Positions 46,668 through 56,183 are shown, counted from the first letter of the stretch. The stretch is DNA of 64,000 nucleotides from Candidatus Sedimenticola sp. (ex Thyasira tokunagai) (GCA_037318855.1 CP134874.1:4217001-4281000), one strand, 5' to 3'. Notes: generated by a model from the sequence alone, not told the origin. Numbers and translations are program-made.

Positions 46668-46839
46668 CTGGGTTGAGCTTGCGAAACCCAGGGAGTGCAA
46701 CACCAAACACACCATTGAGTAGCCTCTCGACAATCTGCATCAAGGGGTGTGATCCATAGCAGCGGGGTAACCATTACCATAGATACTGCGACCACCCTCC
46801 CTGACCACCTTTGAACCCAGGTTTCGCAAGCTCAACCCA
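46668..46839. repeat. Inverted repeat flanking ~120 bp
   Basis: CCTGGGTTGAGCTTGCGAAA (46668-46687) with its near complement TTTCGCAAGCTCAACCCAT (46822-46840) enclose sequence without ORF. The left arm is itself a small palindrome (CCTGGGTT...AACCCAGG). It looks like another short non-coding element. The stretch 46840-47034 ahead of the next gene shows a possible AT-rich promoter area but no firm motif. Confidence 0.55.
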
Positions 46840-47034
46840 TGCCCCGCTTTTCTACACAATGCGTGACATAGATGAGCAGCAGCTCCCATCCCAAGACCCC
46901 TAAAATGCCCCCAGCTCTCTAAATCGTGAACTGGATCACAAATAATTGACCCCCATGAAACCCAGAGTTAGTATTTACATTACTAACTTTATGTGGATAC
47001 GCCCGCACTAATGTCGCTTATAGGAGATTACACC

Positions 47035-47781
47035 ATGGGGAAAAGGAATATCTGGGGTGCAGTATGTACCTGCTTTGCATTAACTCTCTGCACATCGGCC
47101 TTCAGTGCCAGCATAGAGCTGATAACAAACGGCGGTTTCGAGACTGGTGATTTTACCGGCTGGACTACCACAGAGGTCTCTTCCAACGAGGGTTATTTTC
47201 TCGTAACCGACCAAACCACCTTACCTCTTAGTGGAGTCGATCCAACTGTTAACACAGCTACGGTTGGAGCTAAAAGCGGGTCTTACTATGCGGTTTCTGA
47301 TCAAAACGGTCCTGGTAAACATACTCTTTCGCAGACATTCACGGTTTCAGGTGCTGTTTCATCGGCCATCTTATCTTTTGATATGTTCGTGAATAACTGG
47401 TTTGAAACTACCCAGATCAACCCTGCAGGGCTTGACCATGCTGCAGAGCCCAATCAACACGCCAGAGTAGATATACTCGCTGACGGAGCTGATATTTTCT
47501 CTACGACTACAGGTGTGCTAGATAACTATTATCTGGGCGCTGATGTTAATAAAGCTTCGAATCCATATACAGCCTATGAGTTCGATATCACTTCAGTTGT
47601 AGCACTTGGGGGTGACTTTACACTCAGGTTTGCCGAGGTTGACAATCAATTTTACCTCAACCAGGGGATAGATAATGTCAGCATTAAGGTATCCAGCGTG
47701 CCTATACCTGGAGCGGTATGGCTATTCGGTACCGGCTTGGTGGGGCTGATCGGGCTAAGCAGGAAAAAGAGAGCTGCCTAA
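47035..47781 (+). CDS. Secreted protein with PEP-CTERM-like (VPxPGAVWLFGTGL) sorting tail
   Basis: 248 residues from ATG 47035 with AGGAG nine bases upstream; an ATG at 46993 is less likely. Signal peptide of about 25 residues (AVCTCFALTLCTSAFSA). The body begins ELITNGGFETGDFTGWTT, a carbohydrate-binding-like jelly-roll start, and is Thr/Ser/Asp-rich. The tail VPIPGAVWLFGTGLVGLIGL followed by SRKKRAA is the tripartite exosortase-sorting signal: motif, membrane helix, basic end. It should be processed by an exosortase (not in this window) and delivered to the surface, often together with exopolysaccharide. Confidence 0.85.
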   Translation: MGKRNIWGAVCTCFALTLCTSAFSASIELITNGGFETGDFTGWTTTEVSSNEGYFLVTDQTTLPLSGVDPTVNTATVGAKSGSYYAVSDQNGPGKHTLSQTFTVSGAVSSAILSFDMFVNNWFETTQINPAGLDHAAEPNQHARVDILADGADIFSTTTGVLDNYYLGADVNKASNPYTAYEFDITSVVALGGDFTLRFAEVDNQFYLNQGIDNVSIKVSSVPIPGAVWLFGTGLVGLIGLSRKKRAA

Positions 47782-47796
47782 TCGCTCATCCATAAG

Positions 47797-47824
47797 AAAC
47801 CGGCTCCTCTGGGAGCCGTTTTCT
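47797..47824 (+). terminator. Terminator of the PEP-CTERM-like gene
   Basis: AACCGGCTCC-tct-GGGAGCCGTTTTCT: an 8-bp GC-rich stem followed by T residues, 16 bp after the stop codon. Confidence 0.75.
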
Positions 47825-47969
47825 ATTGAGCACTGCCTGCTATTTTATTACCACATGAACAGAGATCTTGCCAGTGACCGAACAGCATAGGCTGTCAGGA
47901 AAGTTCCTGTTTTCAACATATACTCTCTGTGCACGTCATTACTCCCATGTCACGCCTACATCCAACAAT

Positions 47970-48188
47970 TCATAAAATACCACGCATCCGCAACAGCTTC
48001 AGGATCAGCACAACAAAAGGTGAACCGTGCATCAACAGGTCAAATATATCGAGCGGCTTTACCAGCGTTCCTGCAGAGAGCATCTTCAGCTTCTCCCATA
48101 GATGAGGCTCGGGAACAAAGGGCGCCAGCCCCAAAAAGAGACAGGCGATCACTATCATCTGCAACGAAATATTATCCAACCAGGCCAT
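47970..48188 (-). CDS. Small membrane protein (often labelled RND transporter)
   Basis: 72 residues from ATG 48188 (MAWLDNISLQMIVIACLFLG). Two hydrophobic helices flank PFVPEPHLWEKLKMLSAGTL, a conserved layout of a small proteobacterial family often auto-annotated as 'RND transporter', although it is too short to be one. The start codon overlaps the macro-domain gene's stop (TAATG), so it is translationally coupled. True function unknown. Confidence 0.7.
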   Translation of the reverse strand: MAWLDNISLQMIVIACLFLGLAPFVPEPHLWEKLKMLSAGTLVKPLDIFDLLMHGSPFVVLILKLLRMRGIL

Positions 48189-48691
48189 TAACAACTCCTA
48201 CTAAGCTTTTCATAAAGTTCTCTGTCAGCCGCACTAAAGCAGCAGGCTATGATCTCATCAAATCCCTGAGCCCCTCTCATCACGTCGAGGGCAATCTCTG
48301 CCGCCGCCCGTTTCGGGTAACCGTAGACGCCGGTACTGATTGAGGGAAAGGCGATGGTTTTTACACCATTTTCACGCGCCAGCGCCAAACTATTTTCATA
48401 ACAGGCATGCAGCAGCGCTGCTTCACCAAAGTCACCACCCCGCCAGATCGGACCAACGGTGTGGATCACCCACTTTGTCGGCAGACTGAAGCCCGGGGTA
48501 ATGCGTGCCTCACCAGTCGGACAACCACCCAGTTCACGACAGGCGGCAAGCAACTTCGGGCCTGCAGCACGATGAATAGCGCCATCTACACCTCCACCGC
48601 CCAACAAGCTCGGGTTGGCGGCATTTACGATGGCATCTACCTTCAGGCGAGTGATATCACTCTCCACCACTTTGACCAAACCACCCATCAC
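48188..48691 (-). CDS. Macro-domain protein (O-acetyl-ADP-ribose deacetylase type)
   Basis: 167 residues. DAIVNAANPSLLGGGGVDGAIHRAAGPKLL, VIHTVGPIWRGG and FPSISTGVYGYPKRAAAEIA form the ADP-ribose-binding macro fold of the YmdB/MacroD type with the conserved Asn, the GGGGVDGAIH loop and the GVYGYP loop. It should hydrolyse O-acetyl-ADP-ribose or remove mono-ADP-ribose from proteins. It is co-translated with the 72-residue membrane protein downstream. nudE, another ADP-ribose-acting enzyme, is 14 kb away, with no direct link. Confidence 0.93.
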   Translation of the reverse strand: MMGGLVKVVESDITRLKVDAIVNAANPSLLGGGGVDGAIHRAAGPKLLAACRELGGCPTGEARITPGFSLPTKWVIHTVGPIWRGGDFGEAALLHACYENSLALARENGVKTIAFPSISTGVYGYPKRAAAEIALDVMRGAQGFDEIIACCFSAADRELYEKLSRSC

Positions 48692-48777
48692 TCTCTCCGA
48701 AAAGTCAGTGCAGCGCCCCTATCCAGCCAGTGAAAAAATTGAAACAATAGCCAACCACATTCACCGAACGGTATAGC

Positions 48778-49143
48778 ATGTCGTCGCTCTCCATCCTACT
48801 CCTCTTTGGCGCCATCATCTGGTTCTGGCTCGATAGCGCCAGGGCACGGGAGATTGCCACCGCCATCTGCACGAGGAGCTGCGAACAGCAGGGTCTACAA
48901 CTCCTCGATCAGACAGTGACGCTCAGACGACTCGGACTGCGCTGGCCACCCCAGGGAGTCAGAATAAGGCGTATGTTCCGTTTCGACTACAGCGAAGAGG
49001 GAACCTCCAGATTGACAGGCTATATTATCCTGATCGGAGTAGAGCTGGAGGATTTCAGCTTCGACAGACCGGTGACCACGCAGTCCAAGGCAGATGACGG
49101 CGATAAGGTAGTACCCTTGCGACGCAAACCGCCTGAATCCTAG
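48778..49143 (+). CDS. DUF3301-domain protein
   Basis: 121 residues. N-terminal hydrophobic helix (LSILLLFGAIIWFWLDSARA) then AREIATAICTRSCEQQGLQLLDQTVTLRR, the typical DUF3301 sequence found in many gammaproteobacteria, and a charged tail. Probably anchored in the inner membrane with the body in the cytoplasm. Function unknown. It stands alone, divergent from the macro-domain gene. Confidence 0.85.
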   Translation: MSSLSILLLFGAIIWFWLDSARAREIATAICTRSCEQQGLQLLDQTVTLRRLGLRWPPQGVRIRRMFRFDYSEEGTSRLTGYIILIGVELEDFSFDRPVTTQSKADDGDKVVPLRRKPPES

Positions 49144-49224
49144 CTGGGTGTTGAAGAATAAAAACGGAGCGCAGAGAACACAGAGAAAAACATTGTTTTT
49201 CAACAGATAATCTCTCTAATGGAA

Positions 49225-49626
49225 CTACTTCACCACCTTCAGCGTCGGGCGACTTCGTGGTGGAGTAGGCTCAGGATCGTCATCATCGGTTGCATCGCCA
49301 CCCCCTGCATACTCCTCCTCTTCAGGAAATAGCATCCCCTGGCCATTCTCCCGGGCATAGATACCCAAGACTGCGGTAGGGGGGACCAGTACATCCATTG
49401 GTGAACCGGCAAAGCGGGCGTTGAAACTGATGTAGTCGTTACCCAACTCCAAGCCCTGTACGGCAGTGGGGCCGATGTTGAGAACGATGCGTCCATCCTC
49501 GACAAACTGTTGTGGCACAACGACATCCTCCCCTCCCGTCTCTACCAACAGGTGGGGAGTCAGTTGATTGTCCACCAACCACTCATAGAGGGCGCGAATC
49601 AGGTAGGGACGATTGGAACTCAGCAT
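49225..49626 (-). CDS. sspB: ClpXP protease specificity-enhancing factor SspB
   Basis: 133 residues. SSNRPYLIRALYEWLVDNQLTPHLLV, VLNIGPTAVQGLELGNDYISFNARF and a disordered acidic linker leading to the ClpX-binding tail RPTLKVVK are complete. It tethers ssrA-tagged substrates to ClpXP. Directly downstream of sspA (23 bp), the last gene of the petABC-sspAB row. Confidence 0.96.
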   Translation of the reverse strand: MLSSNRPYLIRALYEWLVDNQLTPHLLVETGGEDVVVPQQFVEDGRIVLNIGPTAVQGLELGNDYISFNARFAGSPMDVLVPPTAVLGIYARENGQGMLFPEEEEYAGGGDATDDDDPEPTPPRSRPTLKVVK

Positions 49627-49649
49627 GGACGACCAGAGAGCGCCGGCGG

Positions 49650-50273
49650 TTACTCCCGCATCTCCCGCTCAGACTCCGTCAGGCTCTCCTTAAAAGAGTC
49701 CCTCTCATACAGCCGTGCAGCATAATCCTCCACTGCCTTGGCCTGAATTGGCAGCTCTATGCCAAGCTGAGGTAAACGCCATAACAGCGGCGCTATGGCG
49801 CAATCAACCAGACTAAAATCATCACTCATGAAGTAGGGCTTATGAGCAAAGATGGGGGCTGCAGCGATCAAACTCTCACGCAGCTCCTTGCGTGCTTTGG
49901 TCACACCCTTGCCGCCGGCAAGGATATCATCCATCTTGCCGTACCAGTCCTGATCCACCCGGTGCATAAAGAGACGCGCGCCGGCACGGGAGACAGGATC
50001 TACCGGGAGCAGAGGAGGGTGCGGAAAACGCTCATCCAGATACTCCATGATAATACGGGACTCAAACAGTACCAGCTCCCGGTCAACCAGAGTCGGCAAG
50101 GTACCGTAGGGATTGAGATCCATGATATCTTCCGAGATATCAACAGGATCAGTATCAACGATCTCAACGGTAATGTTCTTCTCCGCCAAAACCATGCGGA
50201 CACGATGACTATACGGACTCTTCGCATCCGAATACATTGTCATCACAGATCGTTTGTTAGCAACAACGGCCAT
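49650..50273 (-). CDS. sspA: Stringent starvation protein A
   Basis: 207 residues with GST-like fold: MTMYSDAKSPYSHRVRMVLAEKN thioredoxin-like part, then helical part with FMHRVDQDWYGKMDDI. The PYSHRVR segment lacks the catalytic Cys or Ser of true GSTs, as in SspA. It binds RNA polymerase during starvation. Position after petC and before sspB is the usual order in this class. Confidence 0.95.
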   Translation of the reverse strand: MAVVANKRSVMTMYSDAKSPYSHRVRMVLAEKNITVEIVDTDPVDISEDIMDLNPYGTLPTLVDRELVLFESRIIMEYLDERFPHPPLLPVDPVSRAGARLFMHRVDQDWYGKMDDILAGGKGVTKARKELRESLIAAAPIFAHKPYFMSDDFSLVDCAIAPLLWRLPQLGIELPIQAKAVEDYAARLYERDSFKESLTESEREMRE

Positions 50274-50373
50274 TCAACCTCTCCAACAAAGAATTTATAA
50301 CAGCTACAAATACAAAAGGACGCACAGTATACATCAACTGTACGTCCTCGTGTTGTACCGCTATGAGTAGCTA

Positions 50374-51099
50374 TCAGTGCACGTCTTTCCAGTACTCTTT
50401 CTTGAGCATCAAGGCGACGACAAAGAACACCGCGATAAAGAGCAGCACCCAGACACCCAGGCGTTTACGCTCCATCTGAATCGGCTCACCGATGTAGCTG
50501 AGGAAGGCGGTCAGATCAAGCATGGCGGCATCAAACTCAGCCGGGCTCATATCACCCTGCTCGACCAGCTCCAGCTTATCAACGACTTGTCTACCATCGA
50601 CATCTTTCATGACGGCCTTCTGTACACCCTGCAGCTTCCAGAAGATATGAGGCATGCCAACATCCGGGAATACCGTATTGTTGAACCCGAAAGGACGGGA
50701 CTCATCAATATAGAAACTGCGGAAGTAGGTGTAGAGCCAGTCAACACCACGGGCACGTGCAATTACACTCAGATCAGGAGGAGCAGTACCGAACCAGGCC
50801 GCCGCCATATCAGGATCCATGGCAATCTCCATGGTATCGCCGATCTTGTCGGTAGCAAACATCAGGTTCTTTTTAACCTCTTCCTCAGTCATACCAAGAT
50901 CTTTCGCCATGCGGTTATACCGCTGATACTTGGCTGAGTGGCAACTCAGGCAGTAGTTGACGAAGAGCTTGGCCCCGCGCTGCAGCGACGCTTTATCGCT
51001 CAGGTCGATATTGGCTGAGTCCAGATGGACACCACCACCGGCCGCCTGAGTCAATACAGGCGCCACAGCCAACAGAAATGCAATAATCAGCTTTTTCAT
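50374..51099 (-). CDS. petC: Cytochrome c1 (bc1 complex)
   Basis: 241 residues. Signal peptide ending in TQAAGG, heme-c motif CLSCH (about 53-57), axial Met in VGMPHIFW, and a C-terminal membrane anchor (LGVWVLLFIAVFFVVALML). It passes electrons from the Rieske protein to soluble cytochrome c in the periplasm. It overlaps petB by 4 bp. Confidence 0.97.
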   Translation of the reverse strand: MKKLIIAFLLAVAPVLTQAAGGGVHLDSANIDLSDKASLQRGAKLFVNYCLSCHSAKYQRYNRMAKDLGMTEEEVKKNLMFATDKIGDTMEIAMDPDMAAAWFGTAPPDLSVIARARGVDWLYTYFRSFYIDESRPFGFNNTVFPDVGMPHIFWKLQGVQKAVMKDVDGRQVVDKLELVEQGDMSPAEFDAAMLDLTAFLSYIGEPIQMERKRLGVWVLLFIAVFFVVALMLKKEYWKDVH

Positions 51100-52337
51100 T
51101 CGGTCACCCTCTCAGGAACAGGCTTGGTCTTATCCATCTTGCTGTAGAAAGGCATCAGCAGGAAGAATGCAAAGTAGTATGCAGTTCCGATCTGGGACAT
51201 CAGCTTGTAAAGATCCGTCGTAGGCTGAGTACCCAGATAACCAAGAACGATGAAATCTACTACAAACAGCCACAGCCACGTCTTGTACATGGCGCCCTTG
51301 TAGCGAATCGACTTGACCGGGCTTCTATCCAGCCAGGGCAGGAAGAACATCACCAGAATTGAACCGAACATGGCGACTACACCGGGGAACGCAGAACCGG
51401 CAATAGACGGAACCGCACGGAGAATCGCGTAGAAAGGAGTGAAGTACCAGACCGGCGCGATATGCTCAGGCGTCTTCAGCGGATTGGCAGGCTCGAAGTT
51501 GGGGTGCTCAATAAAGTAGCCACCCATCTCCGGTGCAAAAAATACCACCGCCGCGAAGAGGAACAGGAAGCCTGCAATACCCGCGATATCCTTGACCGAG
51601 TAGTAAGGATGGAACGGAATACCGTCGGAAGGCGCAGTGTCGCTCCAGCGATTGCCCTTGGGCCCCTTCTTGATCTCAATACCATCGGGATTGTTGGAAC
51701 CGACCTTATGCAGGGCGACGATATGGATAAACACAATCGCTGCAAGCAGGAACGGTAGCAGGAAGTGCAGTGCATAGAAACGGTTCAGGGTGGCATCCGA
51801 GATAACATAGTCACCACGAATCCAGACACCGAGTTCAGGACCGACCACAGGCACTGCTGAGAATAGGTTAACGATAACCTGGGCACCCCAGTAGGACATC
51901 TGACCCCAGGGAAGCAGATACCCCATAAAGGCGGTGGCCATCATCACCAGGTAGATAATCACACCGATGATCCACAGCAGTTCACGAGGCTTGCGATAGG
52001 AACCGTACATCAGGCCGCGGAACATATGCAGGTAGACCACTACAAAGAAGGCCGATGCACCGGTGGAGTGCAGGTAACGGATCAACCAGCCCCACTCCAC
52101 ATCACGCATAATGAATTCAACGGAACCGAAGGCCAAAGCGGCATCAGGCTTATAGCTCATCGCCAGCCAGACACCGGTCAGAATCTGATTGACCAGAACC
52201 AGCATGGCCAGAGAGCCGAAGAAGTACCAGAAGTTGAAGTTCTTCGGTGCGTAGTACTGAGCCAGATGTTCATTCCACACAGTGGTCAGTGGATAGCGAT
52301 CATCGATCCAGTCGACAAAGTTTTTCATCGCGCTCAT
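51096..52337 (-). CDS. petB: Cytochrome b (bc1 complex)
   Basis: 413 residues, eight to nine membrane helices. Heme ligands are visible in LHSTGASAFFVVVYLHMFRG and HFLLPFLLAAIVFIHIVALH, and the Qo-site PEW-like motif is PVWYF, a PVWY variant found in several proteobacteria. It carries out quinol oxidation and reduction in the inner membrane. Start overlaps petA's stop by one base; end overlaps petC. Confidence 0.97.
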   Translation of the reverse strand: MSAMKNFVDWIDDRYPLTTVWNEHLAQYYAPKNFNFWYFFGSLAMLVLVNQILTGVWLAMSYKPDAALAFGSVEFIMRDVEWGWLIRYLHSTGASAFFVVVYLHMFRGLMYGSYRKPRELLWIIGVIIYLVMMATAFMGYLLPWGQMSYWGAQVIVNLFSAVPVVGPELGVWIRGDYVISDATLNRFYALHFLLPFLLAAIVFIHIVALHKVGSNNPDGIEIKKGPKGNRWSDTAPSDGIPFHPYYSVKDIAGIAGFLFLFAAVVFFAPEMGGYFIEHPNFEPANPLKTPEHIAPVWYFTPFYAILRAVPSIAGSAFPGVVAMFGSILVMFFLPWLDRSPVKSIRYKGAMYKTWLWLFVVDFIVLGYLGTQPTTDLYKLMSQIGTAYYFAFFLLMPFYSKMDKTKPVPERVTE

Positions 52338-52930
52338 CAGGCTGCTCCTCCATCGTCACCCACAAGAATCCGGGTGTCGGACAGATATTGATGGGGGGGG
52401 ATTTCCAGGTTGGTCGGTGCCGGCACACCCGCGTAGACACGAGCCGCCAGGTCGAACCTGGAACCATGACATGGGCAGAAGAAACCACCTACCCACTCAC
52501 TGCCGAGATCGGCAGGGGCCACATCGGGGCGATAGGTCGGAGAGCACCCAAGATGGGTACAGATACCGATAGCCACCAGATACTCCGGCTTGATCGACCG
52601 GTTAGTATTCTTACAGTAGCTCGGCTGCTGCTGCATCTCCGAAGCCGGGTCGGCCAGTATGCTGTCCATTCCCGGCAGATCCTTCAAGTTCTGCTCCGTG
52701 CGACGAACAATCCAGACCGGCTTGCCACGCCACTTGACGCGCATCAACTGGCCCGACTCGAGCTTGCTGATGTCAGCCTCTACCGGTGCACCTGCCGCCT
52801 TGGCTTTCTCACTGGGATTCCAGGAGGCCAAAAATGGCACTGCGATAAAGCCGGCACCAACAGCACCGACAACACTTGTTGCAGCGGTTAATAACCGCCG
52901 TTTTTTTAGATCCACGCCGTCTACACTCAT
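52337..52930 (-). CDS. petA: Rieske iron-sulfur protein (bc1 complex)
   Basis: 197 residues. A Tat-like N-terminus (KKRRLLTAATSVVGAVGAGF) acts as membrane anchor. The [2Fe-2S] motifs are CTHLGCSP and CPCHGSRFD. First gene of petABC. The 257 bp upstream contain the likely promoter but no motif I would name, apart from a shared start region with the Nif3-like gene further along on the same strand. Confidence 0.96.
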   Translation of the reverse strand: MSVDGVDLKKRRLLTAATSVVGAVGAGFIAVPFLASWNPSEKAKAAGAPVEADISKLESGQLMRVKWRGKPVWIVRRTEQNLKDLPGMDSILADPASEMQQQPSYCKNTNRSIKPEYLVAIGICTHLGCSPTYRPDVAPADLGSEWVGGFFCPCHGSRFDLAARVYAGVPAPTNLEIPPHQYLSDTRILVGDDGGAA

Positions 52931-53187
52931 AATTTATTAGACCCCCGGAGTAGGCTGGACGCATTCCGATTCAGCCTGTGCACATGCAACAGGTAATTCA
53001 GAATATGCTGATATTTACCCCAAAATAGACGGCGATTTTCCATCAATATTATTCACAGGTCAAGGTAAGCTTGTTTTTTAAGTGGATATAGATCTGACTT
53101 ATTAGGATTCGCGAATCACACCAGGCCATAGCCCTGGGGCAAATTCTCATGGAGTAACAAAGGCCTACCTGAAAGAAGTAGCTGCGA

Positions 53188-53940
53188 CTATACCGGATTA
53201 GGTATATCGATAAACCTGTGCTCAACGGCAAACTGCTCAGCCAGATGGTTACCCAGCGCCTGAACACCAGAGCGCTCTGTGGCGTGATGTCCGGCGGAGA
53301 AGTAGTGAATACCCAACTCACGCGCCAAGTGCACCGTTGACTCCGACACCTCGCCACTGACAAAGGCATCAAGCCCTGCCGCCGCCGCCTCTTCAATGGC
53401 GCCCTGAGCTGCTCCGGTGCACCACCCCAAGCGGTGTATGTCACCGTTATCGCCGTCAATATGCAAAGGCTCCCTCCCCAAAGCCAGAGCGATCCTCCGC
53501 CCCACCTCTATTGGTGACTCCGCTGATGCCAGCCCACCCTGCCACACTAAACCACCCTCTTTGAGTGGTTCAGCTCCAACCACACCCAGCAACTCACCAA
53601 GACGCCGATTGTTTCCCAACTGTGGATGTGCATCGAGAGGCAAATGGTAAACCAGGAGGCTGATGTGGTTACGGATCAATGTAGCGATCCGCTTCCCCTT
53701 GAAACCGGTCAATGTCTGCTGCTCACCCTTCCAGAAGAAGCCATGATGAACCAGCAGCAGATCCGCATCCGCCTCCACCGCCGCATTGATCAGTGCCTGA
53801 CTGGCAGTCACACCACTGATCAACCGCTTCACCTCACCGCCGCCGGAATCAACCTGTAGACCATTGGGACAGTAGTCATCAAAGACTGCGGCACCCAACA
53901 GCTCATCACAATAACTTTCAAATGCAACCGGATCCGCCAT
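53188..53940 (-). CDS. Nif3-like dinuclear metal centre protein
   Basis: 250 residues. YCPNGLQVDSG, LLVHHGFFWKGEQQTLTG and the C-terminal SGEVSESTVHLARELGIHYFSAGHHATERSGVQ supply the His/Glu/Asp dimetal site of the Nif3/YbgI family (hexameric toroid; GTP cyclohydrolase I type 2 annotation is speculative). Its role is uncertain. Divergent from degS with 68 bp between the starts. Confidence 0.92.
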   Translation of the reverse strand: MADPVAFESYCDELLGAAVFDDYCPNGLQVDSGGGEVKRLISGVTASQALINAAVEADADLLLVHHGFFWKGEQQTLTGFKGKRIATLIRNHISLLVYHLPLDAHPQLGNNRRLGELLGVVGAEPLKEGGLVWQGGLASAESPIEVGRRIALALGREPLHIDGDNGDIHRLGWCTGAAQGAIEEAAAAGLDAFVSGEVSESTVHLARELGIHYFSAGHHATERSGVQALGNHLAEQFAVEHRFIDIPNPV

Positions 53941-54008
53941 AAAGCCGCCTCACACACAGAATAAAAGACATGTTAGATTGTACCCAATAAATTGCTTTCC
54001 TGAATATT

Positions 54009-55151
54009 ATGCAGACAACCAAACTAATCGCTTTCCTCTCCACCTCTATCGCCGCCGGCCTGGTCGCCGCGATCATTGCACTCGGACTGCAACCGGATAA
54101 CACACCAGAGGTAATGAAACCCACTCAGCCACCCGTTAGCGGCGGCACCGGCCCTGTCTCTTATGCTGACGCGGTAAAAAAAGCCGCCCCCTCGGTGGTC
54201 AACATCTATACCGATAAAGTGACGATTGATCGATCAGACTCCCCCTTTAATGATCCACTGTTTCGGCGTTTTTTCGGTGACCGGTTCAGCAGCAGGCCTG
54301 AGCAAAAACTGCAGACCAACCTGGGCTCAGGTGTAATCATCAGCAACAGCGGGTTTATCCTCACCAACCACCATGTGGTGGCTGATGCCGACAGAATACG
54401 GGTAGTACTCGCCGACGGTCGCACCCTGGAGGCACAGGTAACGGGGACAGATCCCGATACAGACCTTGCCGTGCTCAAAACTGCCGCCAAAAATCTGCCT
54501 GCAATCAACGTTGGCGATGCCGGAAATCTTCAGGTGGGGGACGTGGTTCTTGCCATCGGAAACCCTTTTGGTGTCGGCCAGACCGTCACCATGGGCATTG
54601 TCAGCGCCACCGGTCGTGACCAGCTGGGAATCAACACCTTCGAGAACTTTATCCAGACCGATGCCGCGATCAACCCCGGCAACTCGGGTGGCGCACTGAT
54701 CAATGCCTACGGCCAACTGGTGGGGGTCAACACCGCTATCTTCTCCAAAAGCGGCGGATCCCAGGGTATCGGCTTCGCCATTCCTGCAACCCTTGCCAGA
54801 GGAGTGATGAACCAGATTCTGCAACAGGGCCGGGTGGTGCGTGGCTGGCTTGGCATCGCCGGCCAGGATATCACACCGGAGCTGGCCGCCTCCTTTGGAC
54901 TGGAGGGTGAAGAGGGTGTCCTGGTGTCGGCCGTACTGGAGGATGGCCCGGCCGACCGGGCTGGAATTGAACCCGGTGATATCCTCACACAGATCGACAG
55001 CCGAACGCTCTCCGGCTCCCAGGACGTTCTCAACACCATATCCGCTACCGCTCCCGGCAGTGAGGTGACACTCAGAGGCTTGAGAGAGGGGAAATCCTAT
55101 GAGATCAAAGTAGAGGTAAGTGAGCGCCCCCGTATTCAGAAGAAACCCTAG
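54009..55151 (+). CDS. degS: DegS/AlgW-like site-1 serine protease
   Basis: 380 residues. One N-terminal membrane anchor (LIAFLSTSIAAGLVAAIIAL), then a trypsin-like domain with His in LTNHHVVADAD, Asp in TDTDLAVLK and Ser in NPGNSGGALIN, then a single PDZ domain (about 280-375). The one-PDZ, anchored form is that of DegS/AlgW, which senses misfolded outer-membrane proteins and cleaves the anti-sigma factor RseA/MucA. No rse genes are in the window. The TAG stop falls within a CTAG that begins a solitary MITE-like end. Confidence 0.92.
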   Translation: MQTTKLIAFLSTSIAAGLVAAIIALGLQPDNTPEVMKPTQPPVSGGTGPVSYADAVKKAAPSVVNIYTDKVTIDRSDSPFNDPLFRRFFGDRFSSRPEQKLQTNLGSGVIISNSGFILTNHHVVADADRIRVVLADGRTLEAQVTGTDPDTDLAVLKTAAKNLPAINVGDAGNLQVGDVVLAIGNPFGVGQTVTMGIVSATGRDQLGINTFENFIQTDAAINPGNSGGALINAYGQLVGVNTAIFSKSGGSQGIGFAIPATLARGVMNQILQQGRVVRGWLGIAGQDITPELAASFGLEGEEGVLVSAVLEDGPADRAGIEPGDILTQIDSRTLSGSQDVLNTISATAPGSEVTLRGLREGKSYEIKVEVSERPRIQKKP

Positions 55152-55170
55152 TGGGCCATGCAGGAAGTCC
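55148..55170. repeat. Solitary end of the CTAG palindromic element
   Basis: CTAGTGGGCCATGCAGGAAG continues with tccgcc, matching the end of the 36542-36803 element (CTAGTGGGCCATGCGGGAAG in complement) with one change. No second end is seen within the following 100 bp, so it is a remnant. The first four bases include degS's stop codon. Confidence 0.65.
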
Positions 55171-55248
55171 GCCCCGACAAGTGGAGTAGCAACAACCAAG
55201 CGACCTGCCAGCCGCCCACGGCTTCTACTATTCTCTCCCGATGAAACT

Positions 55249-55983
55249 CTACTTTGGCAGCAGCGGCCTCAATGTTTTCTCGGCAATCTCATCCCATGTG
55301 CCATCCCGCTTCATCTCCGCCAGCGCCTCTGCCGCCGGCCCCACCAAGTGAGCATATTTCTTATGAAGGTAGATATACATCTTAACCTGCGCTAATGGGG
55401 GCTCGTGAATCTGAACCTTCAGATCCAGCTGCTTTGCCCGCCACAACCCCTGCCAACGCTCATACAAAGCCACATTAACCCGCCCCATCTGCAACATAAA
55501 AAATAGCTGCTGAGGATCCTTGACCTTGGTCCTATCCACATCCGGAGGCAAGTTGCGCTCAAAGATCTGCCAGCCAAGAATATAGCCCACCGGATAGGGC
55601 TTGAGGCTCGCCCAACCATCGACGGCAATATCCTTGCTCAGGGAGTAAGCAACAAAGTCATTGTCGATCAACTTCTCTTGAATACGAATAAGATTGGGGT
55701 ATTTCTTCTCCAGGCCGGCAATGCGCATGGCAACACCTGCATCTACACCGTCATTTGCATTCGCCAACGCCCGCGCCGAGGCATTATAGACAGGCACCTC
55801 TGCTTCATAGCCAAGACGGCCAAATAGCTCAGTAATCAGTAGATCAAGAAAGCCCTGTTGCTGTTCTGTGGTATAGGGTGCACGGGTGCCGGTATTGAGA
55901 TAGAGCTTTTCAGCAGCCGCGACACTACCAGAGAAAAGGAATCCTAGAACCAGAAAGCAGTAAAACAGCCTTTTCACATTCAT
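55249..55983 (-). CDS. Periplasmic substrate-binding-like protein
   Basis: 244 residues. Signal peptide of about 24 residues (YCFLVLGFLFSGSVAAA). The body begins KLYLNTGTRAPYTTEQQQGFLDLLITELFGRLG, resembling bacterial SBP family 3 sensors or amino-acid-binding proteins, and ends with EMKRDGTWDEIAEKTL as in that family. No transporter genes adjoin, so it could also feed a sensor kinase elsewhere. It sits where other gammaproteobacteria keep hisC, between hisD and degS. Confidence 0.75.
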   Translation of the reverse strand: MNVKRLFYCFLVLGFLFSGSVAAAEKLYLNTGTRAPYTTEQQQGFLDLLITELFGRLGYEAEVPVYNASARALANANDGVDAGVAMRIAGLEKKYPNLIRIQEKLIDNDFVAYSLSKDIAVDGWASLKPYPVGYILGWQIFERNLPPDVDRTKVKDPQQLFFMLQMGRVNVALYERWQGLWRAKQLDLKVQIHEPPLAQVKMYIYLHKKYAHLVGPAAEALAEMKRDGTWDEIAEKTLRPLLPK

Positions 55984-56183
55984 CTACTTCTCCCCTCCGA
56001 TCTTCAGCGGAGGCCCTAAAGCCCACTGCAGACAACCTTATTATCTTTATCATCTTTCGGCGAGTATAGTTTCTACAGAAAAATTATGGAGAGACGACAG
56101 AGCAAATCTCAATTTAAGAAACCACTTGCACGGCCCCTACCGAACCGGGAGCCAGCCGCAATCACAGAGGCGACAGCAACGGG

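Noticed and set aside
54327..55199. 290-codon minus-strand open frame opposite degS
   Set aside because: Shadow of degS, which has its catalytic triad and PDZ domain in the other direction.
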